Shown one piece after another: positions 45,331-56,946 of a stretch of DNA of 64,000 bases; position 1 is the first letter of the stretch, and every line of letters starts with the position of its first letter. Origin of the DNA: Prionace glauca (Eukaryota > Chordata > Chondrichthyes > Carcharhiniformes > Carcharhinidae). Made by a program: the position numbers and the translations under genes. The notes beneath the pieces are model-generated. The model ran no database searches and was not told the origin of the DNA. It saw only the letters and a program-made list of their open reading frames with translations. The stretch lies in assembly GCA_037974335.1 (NCBI GenBank), contig CM075734.1:28835695-28899694 (forward strand), given 5' to 3'.

Positions 45331-46250
45331 TTTAACATAAGAACACAAGAACTAGGAGCAAGAGTAGACCATCTGGTCCCTCAAGCCTGCTCTGTCATTC
45401 AATAAGATTATGCCTGATCTTTTTGTGGACTCAACTCCACTTACTCCCCCTACCCACCATAATATTTAATTCCTTTACTGTTCAAAAATTTATCTATCCT
45501 TGCCTTAAAAACATTCAACTGCTTCACTAGGCAGGGACCTCCACAGATTCACAACCCTTTATGTGAAGAAGTTCCTCCTCAACTCAGTCCTAAATCTGCT
45601 TCCCCTTATTTTGAGGTTATGCCCCCTAGTTCTAGTTTCACCTGCCAATGGAAACAACGTCCCTGTTTCTATCTTATCTATTCCCTTCATAAGCTTATTT
45701 GTTTCTACAAGATCTCCCCTCATTCTTCTGAATTCCAATGAGAACAGTCCCAGTCTACTTAGTCTCTCTTCATAAGCCAACCCTCTCAACACCGGAATCA
45801 ATGTAGTGAATCTCCTCTGCATCCTCTCCAGTGCCAGTATATCCTTTCTCAAGTAAGGAGACCAAAACTGTACACAGTACTCCAGGTGTGGCCTCACCAG
45901 CACCCTATATAGCTGCAACATAACCTCGCTGTTTATAACTCCATCCCTCTAGCAATGAAGGACAAAATTCCATTTGCCTTCTTAATTACCTGCTTCACTT
46001 GCAAACCAACTCCTTGTGATTCTTGCACAAGGACACCCAGGTCCCTCTGCACAGCAGCATGCTGCAATTTTTTACCATTTCAATAATAATTCATTTTGCT
46101 GTTATTCCTACCAAAATGGATGACCTCACATTTACCAACATTGTACTCCATCTACCAGACGCTCGCTCACTCAATTAGACTATCTATCCCTCTTTGCAGG
46201 CTTTCAGTGTCCTCTGCACACTTTGCTCTGCCACTCATCTTAGTGTTAGC
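45331..46250 (-). mobile_element. CR1-clade LINE, reverse
   Basis: The - strand frame 45921-45559 encodes MLQLYRVLVRPHLEYCVQFW, LERMQRRFTTLIPVLRG, YEERLSRLGLFSLEFRRMRG and RTRGHNLKIRG...FFT. Further upstream, to 46250, the DLGVLVQES-like and FADD-side blocks are present but broken. The reversed tail at 45331 begins TTTAACATAAGAACACAAGA. Confidence 0.88.
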
Positions 46251-46426
46251 TTAGTGTTAGTTTGGCCCTAATGTGACAGAAGAAGCAACAGAGTCCATGA
46301 TTTCTTCCCTGGCCTGCTGTGAAACACAGTAAACACAAGCCATGGTCTAAAAATAAAAAATGAAAAAAAATGCTGGAAATATTCAGCAGGCCTGGCGGTA
46401 TCTGTGAAAGGAGAAATAGAACGGCA

Positions 46427-46784
46427 AAAGCCTAGTGGTATTATCACCAGACTATTAATCCAGAAACTCAACCAATTTTCTGGGGACCCACTTTTGAATC
46501 CCATCATGACAGATGGTGGAATTTGAATTCAATAAAAAAATCTGGAATTAAGAATTCACTGATGACCATGAAATCACTGTCGATTGTTGGTAAAACCCAA
46601 TTGGTTCACTAATGTCCTTAGGGAAGTAAGTCCGCCATCCTTACCTGGTCTGACCTACATGTGACTCCAGATCTGCAATAACATGGTTGATTCTCAACTG
46701 CCCTCTGAACAAGGGCAATTAGAGATGGGCAATAAATGCTGGCCAACCAGCAACATCCATGTCCCATGAATGAATAAAAAAAAA
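46427..46784 (+). mobile_element. Second-type tRNA SINE
   Basis: GCCTAGTGGTATTATCACCAG head, GATGGTGGAATTTGAATTCA body, GATGACCATGAAATCACTGTC, GTGACTCCAGATCTGCAATA and tail GGGCAATAAATGCTGGCC ... ATGAATAAAAAAAA. Nearly complete; same family as 11454 and 61958. Confidence 0.85.
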
Positions 46785-46979
46785 TTGCCTGGATCTTTCG
46801 AGCCCCCTCTGCCGTGTGGCTTGACCAGAGAACCATTTAAGTGTCTGTAAACATCGGTAAGACTGGATAATCAACTGTGTTATGGTTGATGGCAGAAGTG
46901 ATTAAATAGGAAAAGGTCTGTTGTGCAATCCAAAAGGGTGCAATAGTACAAATTTAAAAAAACAAAACATGTGTCTCGA

Positions 46980-47990
46980 GGGGATGTGAATAGACACTGG
47001 GGCAATTCTCCAACCTCTTAGTAGATCGCACTGGTCCTGGAGAATAGTGTGCAGGTCTAAAAATCCGAGTCTCCCGGCCCTTTCCTAACGACACAGATTG
47101 GATTGCACCTAGAAAGGGCATAAGTTCTAATAGCAAATTTAATGTAGCATTTCAAATCCCAGTATACAGAATTCACCAGCCTTTGGATACGGCACCATAA
47201 TGGTGAGAATCGCCACTGGTGTCCATTCGCGGCAATTTGACACAAAGGTCTAGCAGGTAAGCTTGAAGGCTACTGAATCCCCCAGCTGTTCAGGGACACT
47301 GGCAATGCCCAACTGGCACACGTGGTATCCAGCAGTAGCCATGTGACAGCCTAGCAGTCACAATTAGGTGCCACCAGTGTGCCAGGGCAGTGATGAGGGG
47401 TTGGGTCTAAGTGTGGGCTGCAATTGGGGGAGGGGGGTGGTTAATATGGGGGTGGCGCTTGCAATAGGGGCGTGTTGGGCATCCGATGTAGGAGGACATC
47501 AGAGTTCTGATGGGGGGAGGGAGGCATATTGAAGACTGTGATGGGGGAGAATGTCAGGGGTCTTGATGGGGGGAGGCGCGGCTGTCACAGTTCCTGATGG
47601 GGAGCGTGTTGGGGGTCCTGATGAGGGGAGGGCATATCGAGGATCAGGCAGGGTGAGCTCAGGAGGGGTCCAATGTCAGCAGCCTGTGTCGGGAGGGGTT
47701 GGGGGAAAAAGCCGCTAAAGGGGTGGGGTCTTGATGTCTGTGGGGTGAGGGAGGGTGGGTCTCCTAGCACATTTTGAGATTGGGGTGCTCTTGCAAAACA
47801 GCACACAAACACTCTGAAGCCAGGCTCACTGCAGTGTTTAGGCCCTGCCCCCCCTCCTCAACTGTCCAAAACAGTGACTGAGTGTGTAAGGATTGAGGAG
47901 CGGAGTGAGCCTGAGACGTCAACATGATCACTCCATTGTTCTCGCTGTTATGACACTCAGGAATTTTTGGGAAGAATTCAGCCCATCGTC
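46980..47990. repeat. Unnamed repeat family R2, copy 2
   Basis: Second copy of the repeat at 37400-38240. Its middle (47390-47720) is an irregular tandem of GATGGGGGGAGG and GTCCTGATGGGGAG words, strongly G-rich on the + strand. It shows no coding content. Confidence 0.6.
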
Positions 47991-49539
47991 TTGAAATTGA
48001 TGCTTGCAGGCCAGGTGAGCAGCTCTGGTGCGACGGGTATGCAAAAACGTGCCAGGAGCAGCATCCTGTCTACCTGCTGGTGAGGTGCTATCATGATGAT
48101 GCTACAGCGCAGGAATTACTTTATGTTGAAACTTTTCCAACTTGACAGGAGGCCATTCAGCTTGTCATTCCTGTGTTAGTTCTTTGAAAATTCTATCCTG
48201 CACCCCAGTTTCACACCCCAGCTCCTTTCCTATAGTCCTGCAAAGGAGTAAATTGAAAACAAGATACCAGCAAATTACAATCACAGGACAGCAGGTCACT
48301 CAGGTCAGCTGTGGTTCAGCTGGAGGCACTTTTGCTTAGTCAGGTAGATGTGGTTCACGTGCCTCTCTGAGACTTGAGCACAAAAAATCTAGGCCGACTC
48401 CAGTGCAATACTGAGGGATTGCTGCACTATTGGAATTGTTATGGGGAGGATGGTGGAGGAGGGGGCCATTTTTCAGTTTGTTTCCTGGCCAATATTTAAC
48501 CTTCATACAACATTGCTAAAAAGTGGATTAATTAGCCAACATCGCACTAGTACTTGTGAATGAAGGTTAACTGTACTTCAAAAGCACATTACTGGGGGCT
48601 GCAGTGCATCCTGAGACATCTGGTGGTAATGAAAGCTGATGTACAAACACAAGTCCGTATAATAGAGATTTATCTTCACAAAGCTAACTACAGCTCCACT
48701 ATTTGTGCACACTGTCACCATTCTTGCATGATTTGCATCTTCCTCATTCATACTGTTCAGTCACAGAAGCCAGTTCAGTTCTGAGGCCCGCTTGCCTGTC
48801 TGACAATGATTGGATCAAATCACACATTGCAGAGAGCATTGAACGGCTCTACAGCAGACCACTGTGTCTCCTGCCAACTCAATATGACCATGCAGGATGG
48901 CCACCGATATCCATCTAATGCATGCACAGATATCCAAGGGCATTACTGCTGGAGACTGCAGCCTAGAACTCAGAATGGCCAAAGGGGGAGGGAAGGATCT
49001 GAAGACAGGAAACTAAAATCTTTCCCTTGTGGGACAGTTTACTGCAGTTATGTTGGCGAATGTTTCTAAACGCTATCTTACTACCCCAGTAATATTCCCA
49101 GTCAATACCCCAGCGAATCATAGTTGCTGCAACAGTTAGATGAGGCGATATAATCTAACACATACAGAAACATGAGTTACTGATGGTTTGCATCCACCAC
49201 CACAAATGATCATATTCTAGGTAAACAAATGTGTAAATATATTGTTAGGGAAATTGAAGCCCATGAAATTAAAGGGGTAATGGCTGCAAATAGATACAAA
49301 ATTGGCTACGGCACAGAAAACAGGAAGTGAACCATCATTTTTCAGGCTGGTGCGCAATGTTTTCCCAGAGTTTGTATTTAGATCTCTCCTATTAGGGTGG
49401 AATGGTGGACAGGGCACATATAAGGATGCATTTTTCACAGACTTGATTTGTGAATATAAAACAGATTGATGAATAAGTAAACAGCATCTTTATAGTCGTA
49501 CCTAAGCTCCCTACATGTTTCCTGCCTAACAGACTCCAT
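47991..49539. other. Unassigned intronic DNA of gene 2
   Basis: No exon or well-recognised repeat. Reading frames of up to 87 codons lack motifs and matching splice phases. A stalk exon could hide here, but none with both splice sites and a Ser/Thr-rich frame was seen. Confidence 0.4.
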
Positions 49540-50620
49540 GCTCTGGGATGATTATCACACACTTTTCTGGATTCAATTCCATTTGTTACTGATCAGTCCA
49601 TCTGACCAGCCTGTCTATATCCTTCTATAATCTAAGGTTATCCTGTTCACTATTTACCACCCTACCAATTTCTGTATCATCCTTGAACTTACTGATCAAT
49701 CCTCATAGACTTAAGTCTTAATTGTTTATATAAATCCCAAACAGCAAGGGCCCCAATATTGATTCCTGGGGAAAACTAGATATTCTAGTTCGAAAACACC
49801 CCTCTCAGGATCTCATGCCCCTGCCAAGTTAGTTTAAACCTTCCCACCAAAAAAAATGAAACTTTCCTGCAAGGACACTGGTCCTTTTTTGGTTCAGGTA
49901 CAATCCATTTGTATACAGGTTCCACTGTCTCAAAAACTATGCTAATGTCTCAGGAAAAGTCCTCCCTCCTGCATCATCTCTCCAGCCAGACTTTCAACTA
50001 GACTAACCTTCTATTTCTAAATTCACCAGCACATGGCACCAGGAGATTACTACCTTCTGGGTTTTTTAAAAATCTACATCTCAGGTCCATAAATTCTGCA
50101 TGCAGAACTTCATCCATTTTTCTACCCATATTGTTGGTACCGATATATACCACAATATGTTTGTCCTCTGCTTCAGTAACATCCTTGACTGTGGCACTAG
50201 GGAGGGAACATGCTATCCTGGAGTCTCTTTTGCAGTCACAGAAACATTTGCCTGTTCTCCTTGCCATTGAATTCCCTACCATTGTAGCCCTGCTGTTCTT
50301 GCTCCTTCCCCACTCTTGTGCAGCAGACCCACCCATGGTGTCATGAAGCTGGCTGCCACTACTTCCCACTGCACAGTCATCTCCCCTAACAATATCCAAG
50401 AAGGTATACCTGTAAGAAAGTGTGTTAGCCACAGGGAGCTCCTGAACTACCTGTTTTCCTCTACTCTGCCTAGGGGATCACCCATCCCTTTCTGCCCATT
50501 CAATCTTTATCTGTAGCGTGACCACCTCACCTAATGTGTTAGTCATTACTTGCTCAGTATCATGGATGCTCTACAGTGAACCCACCCTCAGCTCCAGCTT
50601 TGAAATGTGGTTAGCCAGTG
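49540..50620 (-). mobile_element. CR1-type LINE, reverse, with ORF1 (SGNH-like) remnant
   Basis: On the - strand the frame 50432-49998 encodes VGNSMARRTGK, CKRDSRIACSLPSATVKDV and HIVVYIGTNNMGRKMDEVL, which match the SGNH/esterase-like domain (VxGDSxxR...; hxGTND) of CR1-group ORF1 proteins; the key Asp-Ser appears as Asn-Ser and GTND as GTNN. Nearer the left (49840-49540) are RT-side pieces of a reversed ORF2 (around the FADD region). The endonuclease part between them is absent, so it is internally deleted or a composite. It is old. Confidence 0.7.
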
Positions 50621-50635
50621 GGCTCAGCTGGACAC

Positions 50636-51432
50636 TTATAGAGGTATATAAGATACTGAAGGGAATACATAGAGTCAATAGAGAGAGACTGCTCCCTAGA
50701 CTGGGTACAATTACGAGAGGTCATGATCTAAGGGTGAGGGGGGAGAGGTATAATTTGGATGTGAGAGGAAGGTTCTTCACGCAGAGGGTCGTGGGGGTAT
50801 GGAATGCGCTACCAAGTAGGGTGGTGGAGGCAGGAACGTTGGACTCGTTTAAGGTTCACTTAGACAGACACATGAGCGAAACGAGGATGGAGGGTTATAG
50901 TAGGGGGTATTAAATAAGGTCAGAGCCTTGGGAGACACCAGAAATGCAGACTTGTATGTTAACGATTTTGTCTTTTTATTCCGCAGGTGGAGGTCCACCT
51001 TGTTGTCAAACGAGGGGCATGCACACGGTGGGTCGTACGTGGGCTGCTCTTGGACGTTCCGGGAGTGGCCTAGTACTTCGTGTCGGTGTGTGTGCTTGAT
51101 CCTGGACCGGTAGACGGGCGCCGCAACAGCTCGGTGACTAGCACTGCTAGCTGTGCAGATACATGGATTTGGGCCTGTGTCTGTGGGAGTTTGCGCATTC
51201 TCCCTGTGGTTGCGTGGGTTTCCTCCGGGCGCTCCGGTTTCCTCCCACACCCCAAAGATGTGCTCTTAGGCTGATTGGTTTACCAAATTGACACTATTCT
51301 CCCCTGAATCTGGCTTAGTTAGGGGTTCCATTCGTAGACACGCAGGGTAGAATAGGTGTAGGATGATGCGGCGGCGTGGGCTCGTTGGGCCGAAGGGCCT
51401 GTTTCCCGTGCTGGGTTGTTCTTTGTTCTTTG
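50636..51432 (+). mobile_element. CR1-type LINE 3' end, same family as 15246
   Basis: The frame encodes EVYKILKGIHRVNRERLLPR, TRGHDLRVRGERY, DVRGRFFTQRVVGVWNALPS and SFKVHLDRHMSETRMEGYSR, then a 3' UTR and tail GTTGTTCTTTGTTCTTTG. As in the LINE at 15246, the 3' UTR (51181-51270) holds the V-SINE central block GCGTGGGTTTCCTCCGGGCG ... TCCTCCCACA. Confidence 0.9.
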
Positions 51433-51959
51433 ACACACTTTCTGTATATGTGATCACCAGGGACAACTGAAGTTTCCAAGATTTTCCAAGAAAGCACAGG
51501 AGGAGCATATCATGGGTGTGAGTTCTCCTACCATGACAACTTTCAAACCCTTTAATTAATTCCTTTTTAACAAAACATTATGCTTACATAAGAGTATCAT
51601 CAACTTGCCTCCCTTATGCTAACTTTATTTCCGTTGTCCTACTTTGCTTACTTATATTACTTTATTATAATAACCCTGAGGTTCACTTATTTTGTATTGT
51701 TTCTCAGTTAATCCCATCTTCCAAAAAGAAAAACATACCTTCCTCCCCTTCTTCACCTAACTCCCATACGTCCAAACTGCCACTTTCTTTCTTCATTGCA
51801 TTCTCTGCTGTTACTATAGAATACAGCCTTACAAACTATAAAAAATAAAAATAGTAAATACTTACCCAATTATACTCAGCCAACCAGCTACTTTCAGTTG
51901 TCCTGAATCACTTTTCTCCTTTTAGAAACCTCTTTCAAATTTGATTATTGCTGAAAAAA
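51433..51959. other. Unassigned AT-rich intronic DNA
   Basis: Nothing recognisable; no splice-bounded exon. Confidence 0.4.
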
Positions 51960-53590
51960 GGGACAGGCTGTTGAAGAGTTTTGTCTTGAACTCACCAGGA
52001 CAGAATCTGAAGAATAGCAAAGGAAAGGGAGCAATAACCATATTACATGACAAAAGAGTGCAAATTGGTTGGCAAATAGACTTTGACTGATGGAGGCGTA
52101 GACATGGAGAATGCAGTAGGGAGCAGTTAACTGCCAAACCTTTGTTCAAATTCAAACCAAACAAACCAACATTAAATGTGATCCTGCATTGGTTGAACAA
52201 TCCTAATTGTGCTAAGAATTACACAAAGTCAATTTAAGATTATCCGTCATGCTTACAATGTGGCTTACTTCCCATGCCGGATGCTACATATGGGACCCTG
52301 TCCTTTCCAAACAGAAGGAACATGTCCACACATTACACCCTTTTCAACTAAGCAAGAGATTGGGGGTATAAACCTTTCTTGACTCATTTCTCATGGCAAT
52401 ACCTTGATCAATCAGAGTCGACCTGCTTGGATTAAATTTGAACAAAGGTTTGGCTGTACACAGCGCCACAGCGAAAAACCGCACCGATCTCCTCAGAAGG
52501 CAAACACAGGACACAGTGGACAGAGTACCTTTCGTCGTCCAGTACTTCCCCGGAGCGGAGAAGCTACAACATCTTCTCAGGAGTCTTCAACATATCATTG
52601 ATGAAGACGAACATCTCGCCAGGGCTATCCCCACACCCCCACTTCTTGCTTTCAGACAACCACACAACCTCAAACAGACCATTGTTCGCAGCAAACTACC
52701 CAGCCTTCAGGAGAACAGTGACCACAATACCACACAACCCTGTCACAGCAACCTCTGCAAGACATGCCGGATCATCGACATGGATACCATCATCACACGT
52801 GAGAATACCATCCACCAGGTACATGGTAAATACTCTTGCAACTCGGCCAACATTGTCTACCTGATACGTTGCAAGAAAGGATGCCCCGAAGCATGGTACA
52901 TTGGGGAGACCATGCAGACGCTAAGACAACGGATGAATGAACATCGCTCGACAGTCACCAGGCAAGACTGTTCCCTTCCTGTTGGCGAACACTTCAGTGG
53001 TCAGGGGCATTCAGCCTCTGACCTTCGGGTAAGCATTCTCCAAGGCGGCCTTCATGACACATGACAGCGCAGAGTCGCTGAACAGAGACTAATAGCCAAG
53101 TTCCGCACACATGAGGACGGTCTCAACAGGGATCTTGGGTTCATGTCGCACTATCTGTAACCCCCGTGACTTGCCTGGGTTTGCAAAACCTCACTTACTG
53201 TACTGTCTGGAGACAATACACATCTCTTTAACCTGTGATCAGTGCTCCTTCCACTCACATTATCAGCCACTTTAAGACTTGAACAGCAGGTTAGGTGTAA
53301 GGATTCGCATTCTAATCAGTAATCTCTAAACTGTCTGTGCTTTATATGCTCTGTCTGAGGCCAGAACTCTCCATTCACCTGACGAAGAGGCAGTCCCCTC
53401 GAAAGCTTGTGAGTATATTATCAAATAAATAGGTTGGACTAAAACCTGGTGTTGTCAGACTTTTTAACATACAAGATCAACAGGAAAGATTCTGCAGTCT
53501 CCATGGCAATGTCTTTACCAATTACAGTCCACTTGCCAACCAGTCAGCACTCTGTTCTAATCAGCATAAATGGTTGTTCCCTTTACTATT
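51960..53590. repeat. Inverted-arm element interrupted by a PLE
   Basis: Left arm 51990-52175 and right arm 52430-52455 plus 53485-53590 are reverse complements of each other in blocks: AGCCAAACC/GGTTTGGC with TTGTTCAAAT/ATTTGAACAA, GGTTGGCAAAT/ATTTGCCAACC-like (right arm CTTGCCAACCAGTCAGCACT), and GGGAGCAATAACCAT/ATGGTTGTTCCC. The arms look like opposed terminal pieces of another Penelope-type family. The PLE at 52456 sits in the right arm. Confidence 0.55.
52456..53464 (+). mobile_element. Penelope-like element, 5'-truncated, with GIY-YIG part
   Basis: The frame from 52438 to about 53064 encodes KNRTDLLRRQTQDTVDRVPF, LLRSLQHIIDEDEHLARAIP, CHSNLCKTC, NIVYLIRCKKG and AWYIGETMQTLRQRMNEH: the end of the reverse transcriptase and the GIY-YIG endonuclease. 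It is very similar to the copy at 32403. The 3' end (53340-53464) holds a hammerhead-like core (53379-53404). Broken; has few breaks. Confidence 0.87.
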
Positions 53591-53885
53591 GGCATAAAGG
53601 GGAGGCGGTTTAGAACAGAGTTGAGGAGGAACTTCTTCACTCAAAGGGTGGTGAATCTCTGGAATTCTCTGCCCGTTGAAGTGGTGGAGGCTGCCTCGCT
53701 AAATATTTTTAAGAAACAGGTTGATGGGTTTTTGATAAGAGAAGGGATTAAGGGTTATGGGGAGAGGGCGGGAAGGTGGAGCTGAGCCACGACAGATCAG
53801 CCATGATCTTATTGAATGGCGGGGCAGGCTCGAAGGGCTAGATGGTCTACTCCTGCTCCTATTTCTTATGTTCTTATGTTCTTAT
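53590..53885 (+). mobile_element. CR1 LINE 3' end
   Basis: GGCGGTTTAGAACAGAGTTG ... encoding LRRNFFTQRVVNLWNSLPVE, ending CTTATGTTCTTATGTTCTTA. Same subfamily as 40759-41045. Confidence 0.88.
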
Positions 53886-54811
53886 TCCTGTGAATTTGTC
53901 CTGATGAGTGCAAAACAAAAAGCTTTAACAGCATATCTCTTTTCTTTTAGGAGTAATCAAGATATGTACTATCAAACTTCTTCAAACTTGATTATTTTAT
54001 GATTGCTATTTGATAAATATTAATGCAAAGTGAAGATGTTAACTATATTTGGTTCTTTAAGTATATTTAGCTCTTTCCTAATCTAATATGACCTGTTGAG
54101 TTTAGTTGCAGGAAATTGTTGTGGATGATACAATTCACTGCTCATTGACTGAGTAAAGGATGAATCTGGAGTCAGTCTTTTACCTAACATAAGATTAGTC
54201 AGAAAGCTTGGAGGGCACAGGGCTCCCTTTTCCTTCTCCCACACAGATGGAAACTGATTTTTATGTATTTAAATCATGCCCTACTCTTTCCACAAATAGT
54301 AACAGTTGCTCTCACTTACAAACTGGAACATGTAACAGCATTCCAACATTGACACTCAAGAAATTAACTCTGTTTTGGACATGTCACGTAATAGTTTGCA
54401 TATTCCAATCCATATGGAAAGTAAAATCATCCACTAAAACCATTATTTTGTTGCAACATGCTTGTTTAATCTTAGCATTTGTGCAAGGTACCACTTCACA
54501 GCTACAACCAGATCCTTATATATGACACCTACTACAGTCCTAAATAATTTTATATTTCATAATTCAGCCCATAAATTCTCTGCTGCTTACTTCCTACTTG
54601 TTAGATCCTCTCTTGAATTGAAGTGATATCACCATTAATTATTAAGGCAATTAGCCTGTTTCTGCTGTATGTTCTATCTTTCCTGTAGACCTTGTTTACA
54701 TTGGTATATTTTAGACATAGATGAAGAGTATGGGTAAAACTGCAGGCCACCGTAGATGTAAGTTGTTGCTGAATCGAATGCCAGTAATATCCTTTTTTTT
54801 ATCTATCACAG
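53886..54811. other. Unassigned AT-rich intronic DNA
   Basis: Intron sequence of gene 2 before the first stalk exon; no repeat or exon recognised. Confidence 0.4.
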
Positions 54812-54853
54812 CTCCTTCCACAGTCACGATTCCCTCAATCACTACTGAACATG
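54812..54853 (+). CDS. TIM-family gene 2, stalk exon 1
   Basis: A 42-bp exon between ATCTATCACAG and GTAAGC, phase 1 in and out. With the preceding G it encodes APSTVTIPSITTEH, about half Ser/Thr, as expected for an O-glycosylated mucin stalk. Being phase 1 at both ends, it can be included or skipped without changing the frame. I found no counterpart in gene 1. Confidence 0.72.
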
Positions 54854-55190
54854 GTAAGCATAATAAATGGCATCAAAAAAATTTTTTGACTGTATTTATA
54901 GAAGCTCTACCATTGAGAAAGAAAACAAATATAGATATTTAATATTAAATTTTTAGTGAAGTTTGCTTTGATACTTGAACTATTTTATAGATTTTAAAGG
55001 TCACATATTGTTATGACCGGATGAGAGGATTTGCAGTGTCTCTGGTTCCAATACTCCTCAGATCAGTTTAAATGTTAATTCACTCCGCAAAATGGTCAAT
55101 TACTTCCTTTACAATGGTTAGGCTCAGAATAAAAGAGACTTTCACCAGGCTTCTTTCAATAAACTAGAATCATAAAATAAAACCATAGAA

Positions 55191-55497
55191 TCCCTTCAGT
55201 GCAAAAGGAGGCCATTTGATCCATCTTCTTCTAAATCTTACCTAGGCCTATCTCTGTAACCCCATGTATTTACTCCCTTATCTACAGTTTGGGACACTAA
55301 GGAGCTATTTAGTATGGCCAATCCATCTAATCTACACATCCTTGGACTGTGGAATGAAACCCGAGCACCCGAAGGAAATCGATGCAGACATGGGGAGAAT
55401 GTGAAAACTCCACCTAGACAGTCACCCAAATCCAGAATCAAATCCAGAATCAGGCACTGTGAAGCAGCAGTGCTAACCTCTGTGCCACCATGCTGCA
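55191..55497 (-). mobile_element. V-SINE (HE1-like), reverse
   Basis: Tail CATAGAATCCCTTCAGTGCA, centre GGACTGTGGAATGAAACCCG (55344-55363), head CAGCAGTGCTAACCTCTGTGCC. The AT-rich flanks (55010-55190 and 55500-55640) look like one older element split by this SINE, possibly an old retroelement end; not resolved. Confidence 0.85.
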
Positions 55498-56649
55498 CCA
55501 AACTCAAATGAATGATTTATTACAAAACAAAACTTTTTAGAAACGAATTGCAATAACTGTTTAAAACACAATTTATTATCTGAAAATGTAACTATCTATC
55601 CCTTTTAATTAAAAAAAAACAAAGGATAAACAGATAGGGGGTCTCTGCAGAGATGGCAGTTGAGTTTATGTAAAAATATGGATAAAGTTTACAGGGTTTT
55701 GATGTTGTTGATCTGGAGTTACCTTATGTGAAGACAAATCACTATTCCTATTAAAGGCCTGGAAGTTTTTAACCAATGGTGCAAATCATGGAGTAAAATA
55801 CAGCCAGATCAATCCTTCTTGTCTCAGTTTCTTCGGTTTCCAAAGACAGATTAGTTCCACTGAGATGAAGATCCCTGGCTGGATACTGACAATTGTATAG
55901 CTGCAAGAAAGACAAAGAACATGCAAGCAGATCAGCATTTCCGATTTCCAGTTCAGTTCCAAGTGAATTTTTTTTGAAGTTCAAAATTGAAAGCTCATCT
56001 CTGTTATGTGATTGCCAGTAAATCAATGGCCTTTGCCTTTAAACCCAGTTTTTTCTCTGTCCATGAAAATAATTGTAGACTAAACAAGCAAATAGTCCTC
56101 ACTCTCAAGAGCTATACTAGTCAAGTGATTTCTTGGAAAAGGCAGGCTTCCTTTCAGTCCAAATGACCCCTGTTTTAAAAAAAAAGTCAAAGTGTCTAAA
56201 TAATTTACTGGTTTTCCATATTTCAAAAGAAAATATATCCAAAAGGTATGATTCTAACAATTTTCTAATTAACAGCATAGACCTTCATCGATGTCTAAAA
56301 TATACCAATGTATACAAGGTCAACAGGAAAGATAGAGGATATAGCAGAGATTTTAGATTTCAAAAGGCAGAGGGATGAAGGTTCAAATGATTTCATGCAG
56401 TTGGTAATTGACAGTGCTTGTTCTTGTGAAGCACAGCCATGGAAAGCTGTCTCACTGGACTTGCCAATGAGCTAACACAGTGATAATGTCACTTGTGGTG
56501 ATGTGCTTTCATCTTTCCATCTGCAGTGAAAAAGAAGCACACATTTTCTAATTAGTCTAGTTAAAGGGTGAATTCACTCTGGCTCTGTGGATTGGGTAAG
56601 AATAACTGCATTAATTGAAACATTCCATCAAACCCAAACATTGTCCAAC
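55498..56649. other. Unassigned AT-rich intronic DNA
   Basis: Between the two stalk exons of gene 2. No exon with correct phase and composition seen. Confidence 0.4.
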
Positions 56650-56765
56650 ATCAAAGACAGGCCCTTTCAGCCTGTCTATCTTTTAATGAGGTCATGGCTA
56701 ATTCTCTAACTCATTCCCATTTTCTGGTCCCATTCCCATATCCCATTTAGATAACAGCTTGATGA
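56650..56765 (-). mobile_element. LINE 3'-end fragment, reverse
   Basis: AGACAGGCCCTTTCAGCCTG ... AATGAGGTCATGGCTAATTC is the reversed end of a CR1-type LINE (compare 21640-21670). Short and diverged. Confidence 0.5.
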
Positions 56766-56884
56766 GCTTCCTGCTTTTTCAGGTTCAGAGATCCTTCAGC
56801 GCTATGTGAATGAGAGGATGTCAAATCCTTGAGATTCCTGGATAAAGCTCTTTTAAACATGAATATATTTTTGTTGTTTTTCAG

Positions 56885-56946
56885 GTAACGAGGTTCCGAC
56901 TTACACTAACTCACCAACTGAGCAAAATTCAACTCCACATTCAACT
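56885..56946 (+). CDS. TIM-family gene 2, stalk exon 2
   Basis: A 62-bp exon between TTGTTTTTCAG and GTGAGT, phase 1 in, phase 0 out, encoding (G)NEVPTYTNSPTEQNSTPHST. It is homologous to the gene 1 exon at 20652 (GTNSPT... SST...PGST; both follow an identical GTAAC start and end in TCAACT). Rich in Thr/Ser, with an NST sequon. It leads in frame to the transmembrane exon at 63005. Confidence 0.85.

Larger units (their letters stand above)
42970..46360 (+). repeat. Intron segment copy 3 (tandem duplicate in gene 2)
   Basis: Begins with TAAGGTCTCAATTCCATATT (as in 14514) and repeats copy 2 through to the CACAGTAAACACAAGCCATGGTCT end (versus CAGTAAACTCCTGCCATGGTCT at 42941-42962). Insertions unique to this copy are a PLE hairpin (43047-43251), a V-SINE (43758-44073), a LINE tail (44457-44556) and a LINE (45331-46250). 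Confidence 0.75.
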
